Shown: one piece after another, positions 8,520 through 16,031 of the stretch
Layout of the letters: every line of letters begins with the position of its first letter
Position numbering within the stretch: the first letter of the stretch is position 1
Origin: Verrucomicrobiota bacterium
GTDB taxonomy: Bacteria > Verrucomicrobiota > Verrucomicrobiia > Chthoniobacterales > Xiphinematobacteraceae
DNA length: 64,000 bases
Assembly: GCA_023269545.1 (NCBI GenBank)
Contig: JAHFTB010000005.1
Span: 1 to 64,000, forward strand
Direction of reading: 5' to 3'
Translations under genes and position numbers: made by a program
Notes under the pieces: generated by a model
What the model saw: the letters and a program-made list of their open reading frames with translations, nothing else
The model's database searches: none
What the model was told of the DNA's origin: nothing

Positions 8520-8589
8520 AGAGATGAGGCTCCGGGCCTCTTCGTTAATTGGAGCTCTGAATCATCGCAATCTTGAGAGACCTCCACGG

Positions 8590-8675
8590 CCTAAAAAAAG
8601 CTGCAAATTGCCCCCAAAAACTGAATGGATAAAAAAAGAATATTCTCCTTAAAGAAAGCCCGGTTCCTGGGGAGA
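8590..8675 (+). repeat. Family D repeat, copy 1
   Basis: The stretch CTAAAAAAAGCTGCAAATTG, then CTGAATGGATAAA, then CTCCTTAAAGAAAGCCCGG, is shared almost base for base with 31568-31655 and, in its two end blocks, with 44245-44325. Partial copies are near 21178-21210 and, reversed, near 44903-44925. It has no coding capacity and lies directly before a family B copy. Confidence 0.75.
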
Positions 8676-8680
8676 TATTC

Positions 8681-8762
8681 ACTGACATTACGCACTTTTA
8701 GGAACTCTGGGAGCAAAAAAACATTTTAACCCACATGGGTTCCTTTTTTACGTAACATCACA
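8681..8762 (-). repeat. Family B palindromic element, copy 2
   Basis: Reverse-orientation copy: begins ACTGACATTACGC, has GGAACTCTGGGAGC, an A run and ends ACGTAACATCAC. It lies between the rod gene and sctD, so it splits the T3SS locus into two blocks and would be transcribed through or could end the first transcript. Confidence 0.85.
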
Positions 8763-8806
8763 TATTCAGCATGGTGATCAGTGGTTGCTGGGAGCTTTGA
8801 AGACTA

Positions 8807-8838
8807 TATAGCGTAGCCAGTATACCGGCTGCGCTATA
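8807..8838. repeat. Family C minimal palindrome
   Basis: TATAGCGTAGCCAGTA followed by TACCGGCTGCGCTATA is a 32-bp near-perfect palindrome (14 of 16 arm positions) made only of the two family C end sequences without an interior, comparable to the 45-bp copy at 63274-63318. It lies about 83 bases before sctD. The remaining sequence up to sctD has a G run (about 8858-8866) and no further recognised feature. Confidence 0.7.
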
Positions 8839-8920
8839 GCAACCTGGTGGATGGATTGGGGGGGGAGGCTCCTACTTTCGGAAATTCGAGCTCTCCCCAG
8901 CTGGAATTAATTATCTTTTG

Positions 8921-10387
8921 ATGGATTCACCGCTTGTCATTAAAATATTAAATGGGCCTCACGAAGGAGCCCAAATGGAGATTCCACACGAAGGAATCAT
9001 CTTGGGAAGTGATGATGACTGCGAGCTCATTGTTTTTGATTCGAAAATAGCTCCTCATCATCTTCGCCTGATTCCACAGGAGGACGGCTTCCTCTTTTTA
9101 TCTCCCTTAGAAGGAGAGGTTTTCGTGAATGGGGCTCTCGTTGAGGGAGATGTGATCATAGAAAGCCCTGCGCAGGTGATTACAGCGGGAGATACTCACC
9201 TAGTGGCAGGAAGAGCCGATCAAGAGTGGCCTGAAGCGGTGGTTCCGGATGATTCTACTGTGCCTTCGAGCGCCGAAGAAATTCCTGTCAATTTTACCTC
9301 TCCCACCCCGCCGCCGCCAGATAAAGAAAAGAAGAAGATTTTTTCAAGAATCCTCATTCTGAGTGGTGTGATGACGCTCATTGGCCTCGGAACTTACTTT
9401 GCATATGAGGAATTTTCTAAAAAACGGAAACGTCCCGCTCCCTTTGCTCCTATCGCTCAATCTGCGCGCTTGTTTCACAAGTTCTCCAATTTTTGGGAAC
9501 AAATTCTTCCGAAAAAACCTCCGGCTACCAAAGCGCTTCCCCCTCCCGCATCTTCTTTAGCTACCGGCAAGACGAGCCTCCCCTGGCCTCCCCCCTCCAT
9601 AGAGGTGCGTGTGATGCAAGAACTTTTAATAAACGTCCCTCATGTGGTTTTTACCATTAATGAAGGAGAAAAAAGGAAACAGTTCGAGGTTTGGGTAAGG
9701 GGAGAAGAAGCCTCCACGATGGCGCGCCGAATTTTAGATCGAGCCTCCCCTCCGTTTACCTACAATCTCATTGATCTTTCTCAACTCGAGCTCTCGGCAG
9801 CAACGTTAGTACGCCTTTATGGCATTATGCTTCAAGTCCGTATAGAACCGGAAGGAATCGCTTTCTGGAGTGGCTATTTACAAGATGATAAAAATTGGAA
9901 AACTTGTTTGCCCCATGTCTTTCGGGATCTTCCTGCCATTCGAGACAGCCGTTGCGAAGTTGCTTTTGGGAATCGATTAGTCGCGCTCATAAGTACCGAT
10001 TTACAGCAGCAAGGCTTTAAAGGGGATGTTCGACCCGTCGCGGGAGAAACTGGCTTGCGCCTGGAAGGATTCCTCGCAAAGGAACAAAAGCAAAAATGGG
10101 ATTCCTGGATAGCGGCGATACGCGAAAAATATGCATCACAAGCCTCTATTATTGACCAAGTCAACAGTGCCACAACGGTCAGAAGATCACTAAAGGACTT
10201 TTTCCCCTCTCAAGTACTAGGAATTTCTGGAAATATTATGCCTTGGGTGAGTCTCGCCGATGGCTCAAAGCTTTTTCCCGGTGCCAAATTAAAAAATGGA
10301 TATACTTTGGAAACTATTACCTCCGATACCCTCCGGTTAAAGGGCCCCGAGGGCCAAATTGACTTTTCTTTATCGTCATTAAACTAA
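8921..10387 (+). CDS. sctD: T3SS inner-membrane ring protein SctD (FHA domain)
   Basis: A protein of 488 residues. Residues 1-105 form an FHA-like domain (IILGSDDDCELIVFD, PHHLRLI, DGFLFLSP, VFVNG), as in the cytoplasmic domain of YscD/CdsD. A Pro-rich linker leads to one membrane segment (about 141-162, RILILSGVMTLIGLGTYF), then a Pro-rich periplasmic stretch and periplasmic ring-building domains to the end. SctD forms the outer of the two inner-membrane rings and contacts the secretin, whose gene is in the same locus. The ATG at 8921 is preferred over an adjacent TTG at 8918. The C-terminal 60 residues (GNIMPWVSLADGSKLFPGA) look like an extra beta domain found in some SctD proteins. A family B repeat starts three bases after the stop. 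Confidence 0.88.
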   Translation: MDSPLVIKILNGPHEGAQMEIPHEGIILGSDDDCELIVFDSKIAPHHLRLIPQEDGFLFLSPLEGEVFVNGALVEGDVIIESPAQVITAGDTHLVAGRADQEWPEAVVPDDSTVPSSAEEIPVNFTSPTPPPPDKEKKKIFSRILILSGVMTLIGLGTYFAYEEFSKKRKRPAPFAPIAQSARLFHKFSNFWEQILPKKPPATKALPPPASSLATGKTSLPWPPPSIEVRVMQELLINVPHVVFTINEGEKRKQFEVWVRGEEASTMARRILDRASPPFTYNLIDLSQLELSAATLVRLYGIMLQVRIEPEGIAFWSGYLQDDKNWKTCLPHVFRDLPAIRDSRCEVAFGNRLVALISTDLQQQGFKGDVRPVAGETGLRLEGFLAKEQKQKWDSWIAAIREKYASQASIIDQVNSATTVRRSLKDFFPSQVLGISGNIMPWVSLADGSKLFPGAKLKNGYTLETITSDTLRLKGPEGQIDFSLSSLN

Positions 10388-10390
10388 AAA

Positions 10391-10474
10391 GTGATGTGAC
10401 GCAAAAAAGAGAACCCTTGTAGGTTAAAATGGTTTTTTTGCTCCCAGAGCTCCTAAAAGTGCGTAACGTCAGTT
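10391..10474 (+). repeat. Family B palindromic element, copy 3
   Basis: Forward copy running from GTGATGTGACGC to GCGTAACGTCAGTT, three bases after the sctD stop and seven bases before the next gene. It differs from copy 1 at few positions. No transposase or coding capacity. Confidence 0.88.
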
Positions 10475-10481
10475 AAAAATT

Positions 10482-10724
10482 ATGTCGCAATCTGGCAAAC
10501 AAGAAATAAAACTTTTTTCGCCTCTTGCTCGCTCTATTTACGAGGACCAAGAAGGAATCGAACGCAAACGAGTATTGGCGTTATTACTTGGATATCAAAA
10601 AACCATTGTCGCATCTCCGGATATTCATACGGAGCGAGGACGTGCTGCGGATGAGGCAATCCATCTGGCTGTAAAAATTATCCAAGAAGTATTTCTTCCA
10701 TGTGGTAACCAGCCTCAAAATTAG
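10482..10724 (+). CDS. Small T3SS-locus protein, YscE-like paralogue 1
   Basis: A protein of 80 residues related to the next gene product: both carry ERK-x-x-L-x-LLL early and an A-x-x-x-A-x-K-I-x-x-x-x-F-x-P end, so the pair arose by duplication. The predicted fold is two helices with a turn, as in YscE/CdsE co-chaperones that bind the needle together with YscG. That function is an inference from size, fold and location; no family motif proves it. The family B element just upstream leaves only seven bases for a ribosome binding site, so translation signals may lie in the repeat. Confidence 0.55.
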   Translation: MSQSGKQEIKLFSPLARSIYEDQEGIERKRVLALLLGYQKTIVASPDIHTERGRAADEAIHLAVKIIQEVFLPCGNQPQN

Positions 10725-10788
10725 GAGACTGTGATTTGAAAATTCTATCTGTTTTGGTGTGGAATTTTCCCTTTTTGGACAGGCTCTA

Positions 10789-10850
10789 ACGCAAAAAAAC
10801 AGGAGAAAACGCGAGAGCTTTTCTCTAGAATTTGCGTAAGTCTTGCATTA
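10789..10850 (-). repeat. Family A element, diverged copy
   Basis: Opposite in orientation to 3062-3138: ACGCAAAAAAACAGGAGAAA, then GCGAGAGCTTTTCTC and TTTGCGTAAGTCTTG align along the whole element, but the outer arms are decayed. Directly upstream, 10771-10787 holds the family E motif TTTTTGGACAGGCTCT, so two repeat types are joined here. Confidence 0.6.
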
Positions 10851-10909
10851 CACTTATAAAATAGCTTTTAAACATAAGGCATCTCGTTTTAGTAAGGCAT
10901 CTCGATTTT

Positions 10910-11152
10910 ATGTATACTCTTCCTAAACCGCAATTCATGATTCTCACTGATCTTGGTCAAAACATCCACGATGAGGGAGGGTATGGAATGGAACGTAAAA
11001 ATGCGTTGAGCCTATTATTAGAGTTGAAAAACAGGAGCCGAAGAGGGGAATTTTCTGATTTTGAGAGAGCTCAAATCTATGCTTTGGAAGAGGTGTTAGA
11101 CCTCGCTATAAAAATTACCGAATCGGCCTTTATTCCGCCTTGGGAACGTTAG
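10910..11152 (+). CDS. Small T3SS-locus protein, YscE-like paralogue 2
   Basis: A protein of 80 residues, paralogue of the product at 10482 (shared GMERKNALSLLLELK and the LDLAIKITESAFIP end). Helix-turn-helix hairpin of the size of YscE-type co-chaperones; function inferred only. The two copies may serve different partners, or one may be redundant after duplication. The stop TAG lies at the junction with a family E motif (AGAGCCTATCC, continuing AAAAAAACTATTGCG), so the repeat may have set the end of the gene. Confidence 0.55.
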   Translation: MYTLPKPQFMILTDLGQNIHDEGGYGMERKNALSLLLELKNRSRRGEFSDFERAQIYALEEVLDLAIKITESAFIPPWER

Positions 11153-11176
11153 AGCCTATCCAAAAAAACTATTGCG
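11151..11176 (-). repeat. Family E motif
   Basis: AGAGCCTATCC followed by AAAAAAACTATTGCG is the reverse complement of the block at 58512-58540 (CGCAATAGTCTTTTGGGAC then AGGCTCT). Related blocks are at 10771-10787, 56163-56188 and 61340-61360. It is a short repeat found at gene ends, possibly a terminator-like palindrome remnant. Confidence 0.5.
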
Positions 11177-11204
11177 CGCGGGGGCCGTTGCCAGAAGTTT
11201 TTCT

Positions 11205-11304
11205 GCTATAGCGAAGCCCGTATCAAATGAGTATGAATATGACGCTCATAAGGGCGCATCTTTTTTTTGGCTGCGGAGAACTAATTGATAGGATTTCGCT
11301 ATAT
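11205..11304. repeat. Family C element with divergent interior
   Basis: The left end CTATAGCGAAGCCCGTATCA and right end (reverse complement CATATAGCGAAATCCTATCA) match the termini of the 170-bp element at 45875-46044, but the interior is shorter and not obviously related. This is typical of non-autonomous elements that keep only the ends. Confidence 0.7.
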
Positions 11305-11636
11305 GCTTCTCCTCCCTTTGCATTTTTACGCTTTTTCTTTCTCTCTTCTTTGGAAAAGGGAAAACTCCATATCTGAAAAAAACGGCGGCAATATTTTAAA
11401 AAAGGTAGCTTCGATACCTGGAATGGATCCTCGATTAGTAGTGCATACCTAAGTATTAAGTACTGAAAAATGGCAGTTGTAGAAATGAAAAATTTCTTTA
11501 GGCTTTTCTTATAAGAAAAATTGCATGATGCAATGCGCTCCTGCAACCAATTGGGAAACTGTTATAAATACAAATCCATTTTGAAGAAATAGGAGTCGGT
11601 ATAAAAACATAAAAATTATTTTTCGAATTCATTGAT
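11305..11636. other. Non-coding stretch before the 502-residue gene
   Basis: AT-rich, with pyrimidine-rich tracts (about 11311-11350) and no open frame that looks coding on either strand. It presumably carries the promoter of the translocator/chaperone block; an A/T-rich segment immediately before 11637 is the only hint, and no operator palindrome was found. Confidence 0.4.
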
Positions 11637-13145
11637 ATGCACTCCACTAGACCCTTTGATCGCTCCTCGCCACATTCAGTTCAAGAATCATATAAGAAAG
11701 CTGATTCCAAAGTAACTGTGAGTGAGTTCACGGAGATAAATATTAAGACCATTGACTTTAAGGATAAGGCACCTCTTGATATCGATAATTTGACTCAGAT
11801 TGAGACGCAAAGAATTGCGGATCTGTTAGAGACTCCGGATAGTAAAAATTTCTTAGGATATGTACTGGGATCTCTTGAACAGTTAGATCCCAAACAGCGA
11901 GAACGTAGCAGAGCTGCTGAGGAACTGCTGCACAATCCCGAGATCAAAAAAGCTTGGAATCGCTTACAAGAAGAGGGTTCGCAACCAAATCGGAAGCGGC
12001 GACATTCCGATAGTGATATTCCCACTATCCAGCCTGGATCCAAAAAGATCCATCAGGCTTATGTCAAAGGCTCCAATTTACCATACAAAAAAATCCAACC
12101 AGATCCCATAGCAGGTCAACCCGAAGTCAATGCTCGCACAGCCGCCGAACATCATAAGGTGCTCATCCGGGAGAGCATAGACGGGAAACTTCAAAAACTG
12201 AAGCCTGCACTGGACGTGATAACAAAAAACTTAAGCCATATTAATTTGGCAGAAGTGGGGTCCAACCCAGATACTATTCAGCTTCTTTTTAATGAACTGC
12301 TGGATCAGGCGAGAAAGCAATATGCCCAGAGCGAAGCCTCTTATATGCGTATGCTGCAGACTCAGGGGCAGACTAGTCTGGGAGAAGACGATCTCAGTAC
12401 TTTAACAGGAGGAAAGGAACCGCTCCATGGTTCGTTCAGTGATATCAGTACACTGGATATTTCTATAGGAGCATCCGGAAACCCCTCGATAAAACTTTCC
12501 TCAGGGCAAAATCCTCCTGTATCCTTGTTGGCAAATCGTTCTTCAAGTGCCAATCCTCCCATTGCAGACCCGGGTGGATCGGGATATGACTGGGACAAAT
12601 TTGATAACTGTGGAGGTAATCTCATGATCTTTATGATGTGGCTGATGATGGGTTCGGGAACTTGGCCGGGCGTCTATGCCATTAATATGGAGCAGCTAGC
12701 AAAGGATACAGATAATTATGACGCTTCCATACAAGAACTCAAAAATTTACAACAATGCTTAGATAGTCTTGATACTAGTGACGCCGAAGGAAGTAAGAAT
12801 GGATATTGGTATGGCAGCCAAATGGAGACTTTTACCATAAAGCATGTGGATGATCATGGATCGATGACGGTGTATACAAAGACGGAAACTGTTGGAGACT
12901 ATCTAGCGAACGATCTTGATGCGACTATCCATGTCACCCATCTGCGGACTGATGGTACCACTGGGAGAGATGCCAATGTGCAGAAACTTCAAGGGGTACA
13001 ACAGGAACTAAGTACGGAAGAAAACAAATACCAAACTACGCTGAGTCAAGATACTAATACTAAAAATTCAAATTTAGATGTAGCGAAACAGCTGCTACAG
13101 GCCACAGTGGACTTGCTCAAAACTGTAATGCCCAAGCCACTCTAA
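11637..13145 (+). CDS. Candidate T3SS tip/filament protein or substrate
   Basis: A protein of 502 residues, not recognised by a clear family motif. It has no signal peptide and a polar Ser/Gln/Lys-rich first 330 residues. Then comes one strongly hydrophobic Met-rich segment (LMIFMMWLMMGSGTWPG, about 327-343), a helix, a beta-rich insert (WYGSQMETFTIKHVDDHG), and a C-terminal Gln/Asn-rich helix ending LLQATVDLLKTVMPKPL. A hydrophobic helix followed by coiled coil just upstream of an LcrH-type chaperone gene fits an EspA/SseB/IpaD-like hydrophilic translocator or another chaperone-bound substrate. It could instead be an effector. The 3-base gap to the chaperone gene suggests coupling. Confidence 0.6.
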   Translation: MHSTRPFDRSSPHSVQESYKKADSKVTVSEFTEINIKTIDFKDKAPLDIDNLTQIETQRIADLLETPDSKNFLGYVLGSLEQLDPKQRERSRAAEELLHNPEIKKAWNRLQEEGSQPNRKRRHSDSDIPTIQPGSKKIHQAYVKGSNLPYKKIQPDPIAGQPEVNARTAAEHHKVLIRESIDGKLQKLKPALDVITKNLSHINLAEVGSNPDTIQLLFNELLDQARKQYAQSEASYMRMLQTQGQTSLGEDDLSTLTGGKEPLHGSFSDISTLDISIGASGNPSIKLSSGQNPPVSLLANRSSSANPPIADPGGSGYDWDKFDNCGGNLMIFMMWLMMGSGTWPGVYAINMEQLAKDTDNYDASIQELKNLQQCLDSLDTSDAEGSKNGYWYGSQMETFTIKHVDDHGSMTVYTKTETVGDYLANDLDATIHVTHLRTDGTTGRDANVQKLQGVQQELSTEENKYQTTLSQDTNTKNSNLDVAKQLLQATVDLLKTVMPKPL

Positions 13146-13148
13146 GTA

Positions 13149-13754
13149 TTGGAAGAGAGCCTCATAAGGGAGCTGTTACCAGTTTTTCATATGTTTTTCA
13201 GGAAAAAAAGATTGCAGATAAAGCAAGTCACTCATTCCAATGAAAAGGGGTTTCCTCAGGCGGTTTTGGATCCCGCACTGGGTAATGCGGAGGTTTCTGG
13301 TGCTTGGGAGCTTCTTACTCGGGAAAGCCTGTTTAAATTACAGGGATTTTCGAAGGAACATATGAAGGCATTGTATTCGCTTGCATATACTCGATATTCG
13401 ATTGCTCAATATGAAGATTCCGAAAAGATTTTTATCCTCCTTTGCTTATTAGAACATAAACAAAAACGGAATTGGGTAGGATTGGGAGCTTCTCGCCAAA
13501 TGAACAAAAATTATATAGGAGCGGTTTATGCCTATATGCAAGCTTCGCACATGGATCAAGCTTCTCCGGCAGTGTGGGTGTATCTTGCCGAGTGTTTATT
13601 GGAATTGCATCAAATTTCTGAAGCCGAGGCGGCTTTGAGACAGGCATCAGACCGATGTGGGAGCATGCCGGAACATGAAAAATTTCGACAAAAAATTCAG
13701 TTTCTCAAAACTTATTTTTTTAAAAAAAACTCCAAATCGATTTTAAATAAGTGA
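13149..13754 (+). CDS. T3SS translocator chaperone, LcrH/SycD family
   Basis: A class II T3SS chaperone with three TPR repeats that binds the hydrophobic translocators in the cytoplasm. The family pattern is plain: MKALYSLAYTRYSIAQYEDS, then IFILLCLLEHKQKRNWVGLG, SRQMNKNYIGAVYAYMQAS and PAVWVYLAECLLELHQ. The listed start is TTG at 13149 (201 residues); an in-frame ATG at 13191 would give 187, closer to SycD (168). The neighbours on both sides are candidate clients. The stop codon TGA (13752-13754) lies inside a family B repeat that begins at 13751, so the last codons and the stop were set by the insertion. Confidence 0.87.
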   Translation: MEESLIRELLPVFHMFFRKKRLQIKQVTHSNEKGFPQAVLDPALGNAEVSGAWELLTRESLFKLQGFSKEHMKALYSLAYTRYSIAQYEDSEKIFILLCLLEHKQKRNWVGLGASRQMNKNYIGAVYAYMQASHMDQASPAVWVYLAECLLELHQISEAEAALRQASDRCGSMPEHEKFRQKIQFLKTYFFKKNSKSILNK

Positions 13755-13832
13755 TGTGACGCAAAAAAGGGAAACCTTATAGGCTAAAATATTTTTTTGC
13801 TCCCAGAGCTCCTCAAAGTGCGTCACGTCAGT
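13751..13832 (+). repeat. Family B palindromic element, copy 4
   Basis: Runs from GTGATGTGACGC to GCGTCACGTCAGT. Its second to fourth bases form the TGA stop of the upstream chaperone gene. It separates the chaperone from the translocator gene. Confidence 0.88.
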
Positions 13833-13953
13833 CAAATAAAACTCATATCAAATCGTAAGTAATTCTCGGTAAAGGGGAATTTTCCCTATGCACTTTGATT
13901 CCCTATGTATGTTCAGTTTATCCCCTCTCATTTAACCTAGATATCCACACTTT

Positions 13954-15936
13954 ATGTCATTATCATCTAAGCCAGATTCGATCCTCGCTCCAGGAAGCAA
14001 TATTCCCCCTTCGCGTAGGGGTGTGAATTTCCAGGATTCCTCAAAAAATTCTCCCGATTCTTTGAGTGTCACGCCGGAATCATTGCCTCGCTCTCAGCCT
14101 CCGGAAAATTCCAAACTAGTGGAATTGATGGCACGATGGGATGCTTCTCAGTCGAATGGGGAAATATTGGGAAAATCTACAAACCCTGCAAAACTGCCCG
14201 CTGGAATATCCATAGAGGCAAAAACAGAAAAGAAGAAACCTCAGCCCGAAGTTTCTGAAAATTTAGGCAACCAGGTGCCTACGAGAACCGCGGACAAGGA
14301 TTCTCCAGGGATAGACAATTCCCCGGACGAAGATCAGTGGAGCAAAGAGCTGGAAGACCTTCTGAATCAATTAGGAGGCTATGATGCCGATACCAGAGAA
14401 AAATTAATAGAGGACTTTCTGAACAAACATATCGATCCCTCTGATCCGAATGCTAAGAAAAAGGCAGCGGATATTATGAAGCAGATAGAAAGCTTAAAGG
14501 GCTTATCCCCGGAGGAAGCGACTCAAAAGCTCGCGCAGATTCTCAAAGAAGTATCTGATCTCACTGGAGCGTCAGAGAAAGATTTGGTCCACTCAGCGGA
14601 ACAGATGTTACACAATAGCCTTGCCGATCAACAACTGCAGACTGCGTTGGATAAAATGAGAACTCAATCAATAAACGATTATATGAGGACTTTTCTTCCT
14701 CGGGATCTGAGCGCTCGGCAAAGTCAGATATATATGAAAGGAGAAAGAGACGCGATAAAGGCTCTGTTTCCTAATCCTAGGAACATTTTAGAAAAATGGG
14801 AAGCACAACACTTTGATCTCATGAATAGAATCCTTCCGATGGAGAAACGGACGGAAAAAAATGAAGCGCAATTAGGTGAGGCATTAAAAAAATTTGTACG
14901 CGATATTCGCAGGACCTCTTACGCAATTGTGCTAGGATCTCCGGATGTGGACGCTTTAACAAAATTCGCAAATGCGGTACGCCCTGAGCTTCAAAATATC
15001 CTAAAGGATGTGACGCGACAGGCGCAGCTCCCTCAACTAAAAAATGGAAATCCTGGTGTGGGTGCCCCATCGCAAGATCCCTATGCTTATATTTTCCAAA
15101 GCTTGGATGCACGCATCCTGGCATTGAATATCGAAAATGCGAACCAAAATGCTGCGACGATGACCAGTCGGTTAAAAACTCTTGATATGACCATGAAGGA
15201 GCAGAAGTCTGCTAATGATGAGGCCATGAAAAAAATGGATGATGCCATTGACAAGCAAGAGAAACAAAAGAATGCGAATTGTATACAGAAGGTAGCAAAT
15301 TTTATTGTAGAGGCATTTCAGGTCATTTGTACTATTGTGAAAGGAGCGGTTGCGGCGATATCGGGAGATGTGAAAGATGCGGCTGGCGCAGTCGCCGAAT
15401 TGATAGCGCTGACTTGTATGATGGTATTAGAATATGATCATGACCTGAGTGCTGCAGCGAAAGCCGCACTCATGGCCGTCATAGGGGTTACTATTGCTAT
15501 GTCGCTTATATTAACTGTAGCGCCAATGCTAAAAAATCTACTTAAGAAAGTAATTCAGAAAGTAACTAAGAAAGCAGCGAGTAAAGCTGTGGATATTAGT
15601 GAAAAAATACTGAAAGAAATGGAGCAGACGAGTAAAATGGCGAAGATCTTCAGATATACAAATTGGGCTGCCACTATGGGGAATCACGCTGTAGGCGCTG
15701 TGAATGGTGGCGTACAGATCTATACCGCAAAAGTAAATTATGATTTAGAAATAGCAGAGGCGAATGTGGATCGTGCAGAGGCTGCGCAGTCGTTCGTTCA
15801 ACAGATCCTAGAGTCTATTATGACTAATGTCAAACAATGGGAAACCCTCACGGAGTCTGAGATGCAGAGTGCGCGTGATTATATTAGTTCCGATACAGAT
15901 GCTAAATTAAGCCTGACTCGTTTTACTGCTGCATAA
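13954..15936 (+). CDS. sctE: T3SS pore-forming translocator, SctE (YopB/SipB-like)
   Basis: A protein of 660 residues without a signal peptide, to be secreted by the T3SS and inserted into the host membrane as the major translocon subunit. A polar, Pro/Ser-rich N-terminus (1-110) precedes long helical coiled-coil stretches (130-430). Two hydrophobic segments follow, at about 441-470 (NFIVEAFQVICTIVKGAVAA) and 503-530 (LMAVIGVTIAMSLILTVAPM), separated by about 35 residues, then a basic helix KVIQKVTKKAASKA and an amphipathic C-terminal helix region (700-nt end). Hydrophobic hairpin plus flanking coiled coils is the YopB/SipB/IpaB signature. The adjacent LcrH-type chaperone supports the call. 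Confidence 0.85.
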   Translation: MSLSSKPDSILAPGSNIPPSRRGVNFQDSSKNSPDSLSVTPESLPRSQPPENSKLVELMARWDASQSNGEILGKSTNPAKLPAGISIEAKTEKKKPQPEVSENLGNQVPTRTADKDSPGIDNSPDEDQWSKELEDLLNQLGGYDADTREKLIEDFLNKHIDPSDPNAKKKAADIMKQIESLKGLSPEEATQKLAQILKEVSDLTGASEKDLVHSAEQMLHNSLADQQLQTALDKMRTQSINDYMRTFLPRDLSARQSQIYMKGERDAIKALFPNPRNILEKWEAQHFDLMNRILPMEKRTEKNEAQLGEALKKFVRDIRRTSYAIVLGSPDVDALTKFANAVRPELQNILKDVTRQAQLPQLKNGNPGVGAPSQDPYAYIFQSLDARILALNIENANQNAATMTSRLKTLDMTMKEQKSANDEAMKKMDDAIDKQEKQKNANCIQKVANFIVEAFQVICTIVKGAVAAISGDVKDAAGAVAELIALTCMMVLEYDHDLSAAAKAALMAVIGVTIAMSLILTVAPMLKNLLKKVIQKVTKKAASKAVDISEKILKEMEQTSKMAKIFRYTNWAATMGNHAVGAVNGGVQIYTAKVNYDLEIAEANVDRAEAAQSFVQQILESIMTNVKQWETLTESEMQSARDYISSDTDAKLSLTRFTAA

Positions 15937-15972
15937 ATATAAAAAATTCTGTGGATAAAATTCCGAAATGAT

Positions 15973-15989
15973 CTACATTATAAATGTAG
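15973..15989. promoter_or_regulatory. Operator-like palindrome
   Basis: CTACATT, spacer ATA, AATGTAG is a perfect 7-bp inverted repeat about 43 bases before the next start codon, in an otherwise AT-rich gap of 95 bases. It could be a regulator site or a leader hairpin. Confidence 0.35.
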
Positions 15990-16031
15990 TGCGGATCAAT
16001 ATTATTTTAATAAAAATTAATCGATAAACTT

